Shown here: positions 59,630 to 64,000 of the stretch, in pieces
How positions within the stretch are numbered: position 1 is the stretch's first letter
How the letters are laid out: each line of letters opens with the position of its first letter
From: Nonomuraea angiospora
Lineage (GTDB): Bacteria; Actinomycetota; Actinomycetes; Streptosporangiales; Streptosporangiaceae
DNA: 64,000 bases
Reading direction: 5' to 3'
Assembly (NCBI RefSeq): GCF_014873145.1
Contig: NZ_JADBEK010000001.1
Span: 12,276,001 to 12,340,000 of the forward strand
Translations under genes and position numbers: made by a program
The notes under the pieces: model-generated
Told to the model about the DNA's origin: nothing
The model's database searches: none
The model's input: the letters and a program-made list of their open reading frames with translations, nothing else

Positions 59630-60874
59630 TCAGGGGGTGGTACGGCGGAAGACGGCCAGGCGTAGCGCCACGAAACGGACGGCGGTGACCAGGACGGACG
59701 AGGCGGTGAGGACGAGCGTCTCGGCCGCGGCCGACGCCTCGGGCTGGGCGTTGCGGAACAGCAGCACGGCGGCGGAGGTGACGACGTACCCGAGCACGAA
59801 CAGGGCTCCAGCGCCCAGGTGCGCCCGCCCGGCCCCCGTGCCGGACCAGCGGAAGGTGAGACGGCGGTTGGCCTCGGTGTTGAGCACGGTGAGGACGAGC
59901 AGCGACACCAGGTTCGCGATCATGGGCGGCCACCACGCGCGCAGCAGCCAGTAGAGCAGGGCCTGACCGGCCGTCGAGAGCACGCCGATGGCCACGAAGC
60001 AGCCGACCTCCCAGGTGATGCGGGAGCGCGCCCCGGCGGGGGCCAGCACGGCGTCGGGATGCTCGGCGGCGGGGGCGGGGCGCCTCGGCAACGGGGCCCG
60101 CGCGGCGCCCGACGCCTTCATGCGGGCCACCCGCCACAGCCCGCGCAGGTCGTCCGCGGCGGTGCTGACGACGTCGACCCGGGTGTCCACGTCCTCGACC
60201 CAGTCGACCGGGACCTCGTGGATGCGCAGCCCGTTGTGCTCGGCGAGCAGCAGCAGCTCGGTGTCGAAGAACCAGGCGTCGTCCTGTGTCCTTTCGAGCA
60301 GCGGGCCGAGCACGTCCGTACGGGCGGCCTTGAAGCCGCACTGCGCGTCGCTGAAGCGGGCTCCGTGGGTGAGCCGGATGATCGCGTTGTAGCAGCGGGA
60401 GATCAGCTCGCGGCGCGGCCCGCGCACGGTGCGCGCGCCGGCGGCCAGCCTGCTGCCGATCGCGAGATCGGAGTGGCCGCTGGCCAGCGGGGCGATCAGC
60501 GGCAGCAGCCCGTCCAGGCGCGTGGACAGGTCGACGTCCATGTAGACGACGATGTCGGCCTCGCTCGCGCCCCACACCGTACGCAGCGCGAGCCCGCGCC
60601 CCTTCCTGTCGAGGTGGACCACGTTCGTGCCGGGCAGTTCGGCGGCCAGCTCCCGGGCCACCTCCAGCGTCCGGTCACGGCTCGCGTTGTCCGCCACGGT
60701 GATCCGCCAGGGGAACGGCATCCGCTCACGCAGGTGCGCGTGAAGGGTGCGCAGGCATCCGGGGAGCGCGCGCTCCTCGTTGTAGACGGGGATGACGATC
60801 TCGACCGTGGGGTTCGGCAGCTCCGCGCGCTGGAAGTCGCACAGGGCGCCCCGGCCGCGGATGGCGTCGGTCAT
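59630..60874 (-). CDS. GT2-GtrA bifunctional protein (YkcC-like)
   Basis: 414 residues. Residues 20-255 are a dolichyl-phosphate-sugar synthase-like GT2 domain (VEIVIPVYNEERALPGCLRT; VADNASRDRTLEVARE; VVYMDVDLSTRLDGL; GFKAARTDVLGPLLERTQDD). A linker follows, then a GtrA domain with four helices from WEVGCFVAIGVLSTAGQALL. Makes a lipid-linked sugar and may flip it, to be used by the YkcB-like protein 25 bases downstream. ATG at 60874 with GAGG 6-7 bases upstream. Confidence 0.9.
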   Translation of the reverse strand: MTDAIRGRGALCDFQRAELPNPTVEIVIPVYNEERALPGCLRTLHAHLRERMPFPWRITVADNASRDRTLEVARELAAELPGTNVVHLDRKGRGLALRTVWGASEADIVVYMDVDLSTRLDGLLPLIAPLASGHSDLAIGSRLAAGARTVRGPRRELISRCYNAIIRLTHGARFSDAQCGFKAARTDVLGPLLERTQDDAWFFDTELLLLAEHNGLRIHEVPVDWVEDVDTRVDVVSTAADDLRGLWRVARMKASGAARAPLPRRPAPAAEHPDAVLAPAGARSRITWEVGCFVAIGVLSTAGQALLYWLLRAWWPPMIANLVSLLVLTVLNTEANRRLTFRWSGTGAGRAHLGAGALFVLGYVVTSAAVLLFRNAQPEASAAAETLVLTASSVLVTAVRFVALRLAVFRRTTP

Positions 60875-61189
60875 CGCCGACCTCGCGGCGCGCGTGCTTC
60901 TTCAGTTCGCCGGTGTCCGGGGCGACGACCGACATCTGGGGGAACGACGGCAAGGGCAGCAGGCATCTTTCCACTTCTCTTCGCAGGGAGGTCAGACCGC
61001 ACGGTGGGACGGCTCCGTCACCGGCGATCAGCACGACGCCGGGCGCGACCCTGCGCCGGGGCCGTCGTGGTTCACCCTTCAAGCCTCGTGGCCTCGCCCC
61101 GGGGGAACGTCCGCCTGGAGGAGGGTTCTGAACTGCGGCGATCGCAGTAGACGCGGGCGCCGGCTACCGCGCTCGCGGTTCCCGGCCGA
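60875..61189. other. Intergenic region upstream of the ykcC-like gene
   Basis: 315 bases between the response regulator end and the ykcC-like gene, both minus strand. It contains ACTGCG-GCGAT-CGCAGT (61132-61148), an element resembling one in front of the kinase gene at 63.1 kb. No gene or other structure seen. Confidence 0.65.
61132..61148. promoter_or_regulatory. ACTGCG inverted repeat, site A
   Basis: ACTGCG-GCGAT-CGCAGT, perfect 6-5-6, about 260 bases upstream of the ykcC-like gene start and 42 bases past the response regulator gene. Possible site of the NarL-type regulator encoded next to it. Confidence 0.5.
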
Positions 61190-61861
61190 TCAGCGGGCCT
61201 GGGGACGGACCAGGCCGGTCTCGTAGGCGATGATCACCAGTTGGGCGCGGTCGTGCGCCTTCAGCTTGGTCATGGCCCGGTTGACGTGCGTCTTGGCGGT
61301 CACCCGGCTGATCCCCAGCTGGTCGGCGATCTCGTCGTTGGTACGCCCGCAGGCGACCAGGGTCATCACCTCTCGCTCGCGCTCGGTGAGCACGGCCAGG
61401 TCTTCGGGCACGTACTGGGCCGAGACGCCGGGGCCGGCCAGGAAGCGGGTGATCAGCCGTCTGGTCGCCGACGGCGACAGCAGCGCCTCGCCCCTGGCCA
61501 CCACCCTGATGGCCTCCTGCAGCTCGCCGGCCTCCACCCCCTTGCCGAGGAAGCCGCTGGCGCCCGCCCGCAGCGCGGCGAAGACGTACTCGTCGATCTC
61601 GAACGTGGTCAGGACCAGCACCCGGACCCCGGACATGGCCACGTCGCCGGTGATCTCCCTCGTCGCGGCCAGGCCGTCCATCCCGGGCATGCGGACGTCC
61701 ATCAGCACCACGTCGGCCATGGTCTCCCGCGCCAGCCGTACGGCGTCGTGACCGTTGGCGGCCTCGCCGACCACGTGCAGGTCGGGGGCCGAGTCGATCA
61801 GCACCCGGAACCCCGCGCGGACCAGCGCCTGGTCGTCGGCCAGCAGCACTCTGACGGTCAT
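61190..61861 (-). CDS. NarL/LuxR-family response regulator
   Basis: 223 residues. Receiver domain VRVLLADDQALVRAGFRVLI with phosphoacceptor in VVLMDVRMPGMDG; output LuxR HTH LTEREREVMTLVACG with NDEIADQLGISRVTAKTHVN. ATG at 61861 overlaps the kinase stop (ATGA). Target unknown; the adjacent ykcC/ykcB-like operon is the natural candidate. Confidence 0.93.
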   Translation of the reverse strand: MTVRVLLADDQALVRAGFRVLIDSAPDLHVVGEAANGHDAVRLARETMADVVLMDVRMPGMDGLAATREITGDVAMSGVRVLVLTTFEIDEYVFAALRAGASGFLGKGVEAGELQEAIRVVARGEALLSPSATRRLITRFLAGPGVSAQYVPEDLAVLTEREREVMTLVACGRTNDEIADQLGISRVTAKTHVNRAMTKLKAHDRAQLVIIAYETGLVRPQAR

Positions 61862-63063
61862 CGCCTGTTCTCCCTGGAGGTGGGCAGCACCGCGTGCACC
61901 CGGAACCCGCCGCCGTCCACGGGCCCGGCGAGGAACGCGCCGTCGACCGACAGGGCCCGCTCCCGCATGCCGATCAGCCCGTGACCGGACCCGGGGGAGA
62001 TCCCGCCCGCACCACCCTGACCGTCGTCGGTCACGTTGACGGTCACCTTGTCGGCGGCGTACTCGATCCGCACGGTGGCGGTCGCCCGCGGCGCGTGCTT
62101 GCTCACGTTGGTCAGCGCCTCCTGGACGATCCGGAACGCGGCGAGGTCCACCGGGGCGGGCAACGGCCTCGGGTCGCCGTAGAGCAGCCAGCCGAGTCTC
62201 AGCCCGGCGGCGGTGAAGGATTCGACCAGTTCGGGCAGCCGATCCAGCCCCGGGGAGGGCTCGGTCAGGAGCTCGTCGCGGCTGCCCGGACGGCGCAGCA
62301 GCCCCACCGTCGTGCGCAGCTCGTCCAGCGCCTCCTTGCCGGCTTCGCGGACATGCCCCAGCGCCGTGCGGGCCTGCTCGGGTTCGCTCGCCAGCATGAA
62401 CGAGGCCACCTGCGCCTGCACGTTGATCAGCGCGATGTGGTGGGCGAGCACGTCGTGCAGCTCCCGCGCGATGTGCAGCCGCTCCTCCATCACCCGGCGT
62501 TCGGCCTCCTCCTCGCGCGTCTCCTCGGCCCTGCGCGCCCGCTCCTCGATGGCGGCCACGTAGGCCCGGCGGCTGCGCAGGGAGTCCCCGACGGCGGTCG
62601 CCATGCCGATCGCCGCGATCGGCGCCAGCATCTCGGGCGCCAGCCACGCGCTGTCGCCGAACACGACCCTGGCCACGGCGACCACGAGCGCGGCGAGCCC
62701 GCCGTAGATCCAGGCGTGCCGGCGCGGGCATCGCGAGGCCAGCGTGTACATCGCGACCGCCGACGCCAGGTCCAGCGCGCTCCGCCCGCTGTCGAGCATG
62801 GCATGGGCGGTGAACCCGGTGAGCGTGACGGCGAGCACGGCGTGGGGCCATCGCCGCCGGAAGACCAGAGCGCCGCAGACGACCGCGGCCAGTGCGATGT
62901 CGTACGAGGTGAGAGGCCGCATCGGGTCGTGCCACTCCGCGCCCGGCGGCGGAGGTGCGCCCGGCGCCAGCAGCGTCATCGCATACACGCACACGGCCAG
63001 GGCCGTGTCGGCCACATAGGGCCGGGAAAGGAGCTCCCGTCTCAGCCAGGTCAGCGTACGCAC
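61858..63063 (-). CDS. HisKA_3-type sensor histidine kinase
   Basis: 401 residues. Four to five membrane helices in the first 150 residues (ADTALAVCVYAMTLLAPGA; ALAALVV region) with little outside the membrane, then a coiled coil, the HisKA_3 box ERLHIARELHDVLAHHIALI and an ATPase domain (FRIVQEALTNVSKHAP; GHGLIGMRERALSVDG). This is the intramembrane-sensing type partnered with NarL regulators. Coupled to the regulator gene by a 4-base overlap. Confidence 0.93.
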   Translation of the reverse strand: MRTLTWLRRELLSRPYVADTALAVCVYAMTLLAPGAPPPPGAEWHDPMRPLTSYDIALAAVVCGALVFRRRWPHAVLAVTLTGFTAHAMLDSGRSALDLASAVAMYTLASRCPRRHAWIYGGLAALVVAVARVVFGDSAWLAPEMLAPIAAIGMATAVGDSLRSRRAYVAAIEERARRAEETREEEAERRVMEERLHIARELHDVLAHHIALINVQAQVASFMLASEPEQARTALGHVREAGKEALDELRTTVGLLRRPGSRDELLTEPSPGLDRLPELVESFTAAGLRLGWLLYGDPRPLPAPVDLAAFRIVQEALTNVSKHAPRATATVRIEYAADKVTVNVTDDGQGGAGGISPGSGHGLIGMRERALSVDGAFLAGPVDGGGFRVHAVLPTSRENRR

Positions 63064-63122
63064 CTCTCAAAGGGTAGGTCTGACCTGGGCGAAGTCCCTC
63101 ATCCCCTGGTACCCATCCGCCC

Positions 63123-63138
63123 TACTGCGACCGCAGTA
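63123..63138. promoter_or_regulatory. ACTGCG inverted repeat, site B
   Basis: TACTGC-GACC-GCAGTA, perfect 6-4-6, 60 bases upstream of the kinase start. It shares ACTGCG/CGCAGT half-sites with site A (closer spacing). Confidence 0.55.
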
Positions 63139-63163
63139 CCAAGCCGCGTGCGACCCGCTTGAC

Positions 63164-63214
63164 TAATCGGACCGCAGTCCGTATTTTCGTGGGCAGTAAT
63201 CGGACCACGGTCCG
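63164..63214. promoter_or_regulatory. Two palindromic repeats in the azoreductase promoter
   Basis: TAATCGGACCGCAGTCCG (63164-63181) and TAATCGGACCACGGTCCG (63197-63214) start 33 bases apart, about three turns of DNA. Each contains CGGAC...GTCCG. They lie within 67 bases of the azoreductase start, a probable binding pair for a TetR- or HxlR-type repressor not encoded in the visible region. Confidence 0.7.
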
Positions 63215-63230
63215 GAAAGGATGGGAAACC

Positions 63231-63854
63231 ATGAGCAGACTGCTGCACATCTCCGCCTCTCCCCGCGGGGGCGAGTCGATCTCGCTGGGCATCGCGCGGA
63301 CGTTCGTCGAGGAGTACCGCGCCGCCCGGCCCGGCGCGACGGTCGACCACCTCGACCTGTGGGACGGCACGCTCCCCGAGTTCGGCCCCGCCGCCGCGGG
63401 CGCGAAGATGACCGTGTTCGGCGGTGGCACGCCCGAGGGGGAGCAGGCACGGGCGTGGGCGGCGGCCGTGCGGACGTTCGAGCGCTTCGACTCCTACGAC
63501 CGTTACCTCTTCAGCGTGCCGATGTGGAACGGGGGCGTGCCGTACAAGCTGAAGCAGTTCATCGACGTGGTCAGCCAGCCGGCGATGGTCTTCGACGTGC
63601 ACCCGGAGACCGGCTACCGCCCCCTCCTGACCGGCAAGCGCGCCGCCGTCGTCTACACCAGCGCCGTCTGGGGTCCCGGCCTGGGGCCGGAGTTCGGCAA
63701 CGACTTCCAGTCGACGTACTTCGGCGACTGGCTCCGCTGGGCCGGCATCGCCGACGTCCAGGAGATCCGCCACCACCCCACGCTCACGGGCTCGTACGAG
63801 GCCGAACGCAAGCAGGCCGACGAACACGCCCGCCGGCTCGCCAGGACGTTCTAG
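63231..63854 (+). CDS. FMN-dependent NADH-azoreductase-like flavoprotein
   Basis: 207 residues of the flavodoxin-like NAD(P)H dehydrogenase type. LLHISASPRGGESISLGIAR contains the FMN phosphate loop (SPRGGES), VPMWNGGVPYKLKQFIDVVS the conserved MWN FMN contact, and YRPLLTGKRAAVVYTSAVWG the second loop. Reduces quinones or azo compounds using NADH. ATG at 63231 with AAAGG about 12 and GGGAA 3 bases upstream. The promoter has two palindromic repeats. Confidence 0.92.
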   Translation: MSRLLHISASPRGGESISLGIARTFVEEYRAARPGATVDHLDLWDGTLPEFGPAAAGAKMTVFGGGTPEGEQARAWAAAVRTFERFDSYDRYLFSVPMWNGGVPYKLKQFIDVVSQPAMVFDVHPETGYRPLLTGKRAAVVYTSAVWGPGLGPEFGNDFQSTYFGDWLRWAGIADVQEIRHHPTLTGSYEAERKQADEHARRLARTF

Positions 63855-64000
63855 CCCTGGGTCGTCGATCGCCGCCCGGTCAGCACGGCCGGGTCGAAGG
63901 ACAAGGGGAAGGGCTGGTCGAGCGAGAGGACATTGCCCGCCTTCCCCTCCGCGACGAGCTCGTAGCCCTCGCCGCTCAGGTTGAAGACCTCGACGCGGGG
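63851..64000 (-). CDS. Uma2-family (DUF820) protein, C-terminal end only
   Basis: The last 49 codons are visible and the rest lies beyond the window. PRVEVFNLSGEGYELVAEGK, then LSLDQPFPLSFDPAVL, is the usual C-terminus of Uma2 proteins, which have a PD-(D/E)XK nuclease-like fold and no settled function. Its stop shares CTAG with the azoreductase stop on the other strand. Confidence 0.75.
   Translation of the reverse strand, partial: PRVEVFNLSGEGYELVAEGKAGNVLSLDQPFPLSFDPAVLTGRRSTTQG

Overview
The window is about 64 kb of very GC-rich, densely coding DNA. The gene content fits a filamentous actinobacterium, most likely Streptosporangiales (a Nonomuraea-like genome is my inference). Supporting signs are PF04672-type S-adenosyl methyltransferase, ECF42 sigma factor with a DGPF/YCII partner, an MsiK-type shared sugar ATPase, a CebR-box cellobiose operon, many TetR/LacI/two-component regulators, and frequent GTG and TTG starts. 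I saw no rRNA, tRNA, CRISPR array, prophage or intact insertion sequence. The two edges cut a flavin monooxygenase (left) and a Uma2-family protein (right).

Layout. 0-3.5 kb: edge monooxygenase, RskA-type anti-sigma factor, secreted M64 metallopeptidase. 3.4-10.4 kb: cellobiose/beta-glucoside operon on the minus strand (cebE-cebF-cebG-bglC-cebR-phosphotransferase) behind two perfect CebR boxes. 10.4-12.9 kb: YCII protein, ECF42 sigma factor, SRPBCC protein. 13-18.6 kb: LysR/hydrolase pair, YoaK-like membrane protein, a CHAP cell-wall hydrolase behind a cyclic-di-AMP (ydaO-type) riboswitch, Gfo/Idh/MocA and aldo-keto reductases. 18.6-25.5 kb: a nonulosonic (sialic/Kdn-type) acid polymer cluster with four glycosyltransferases and one protein that appears to fuse NeuA, a HAD phosphatase and NeuB; none of these five genes starts with ATG. 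25.5-31.4 kb: CitA/DcuS-type two-component system next to dctA, a PF04672 methyltransferase and an orphan sensor kinase. 31.5-40.1 kb: maltose-type importer (malE, malF, malG) with two GH13 enzymes and a secreted beta-helix protein. 40.2-46.8 kb: TetR, small orphan protein, SDR, thiolase, TetR, and a CYP102 (P450 BM3-type) self-sufficient monooxygenase behind a perfect 15-bp inverted repeat. 47-51.3 kb: ACT protein, CzrA-like ArsR with a zinc CDF exporter, MFS transporter, PfkB kinase. 51.4-55.5 kb: LacI (MalR-like), GH13 alpha-glucosidase and an MsiK-like ATPase. 55.5-64 kb: TetR/flavin monooxygenase, ykcB/ykcC-like membrane glycosyltransferases with a two-component system, azoreductase, Uma2.

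How it works together. Neither sugar importer (ceb, mal) has its own ATPase; the single MsiK-like ATPase at 54 kb probably energises both, while the two LacI proteins control them. The nonulosonic cluster and the ykcB/ykcC pair both suggest decoration of the cell wall. The most notable items are the three-domain NeuA-HAD-NeuB protein, the c-di-AMP riboswitch, the CYP102 gene with its operator, and several clean palindromes and small tandem repeats between genes.
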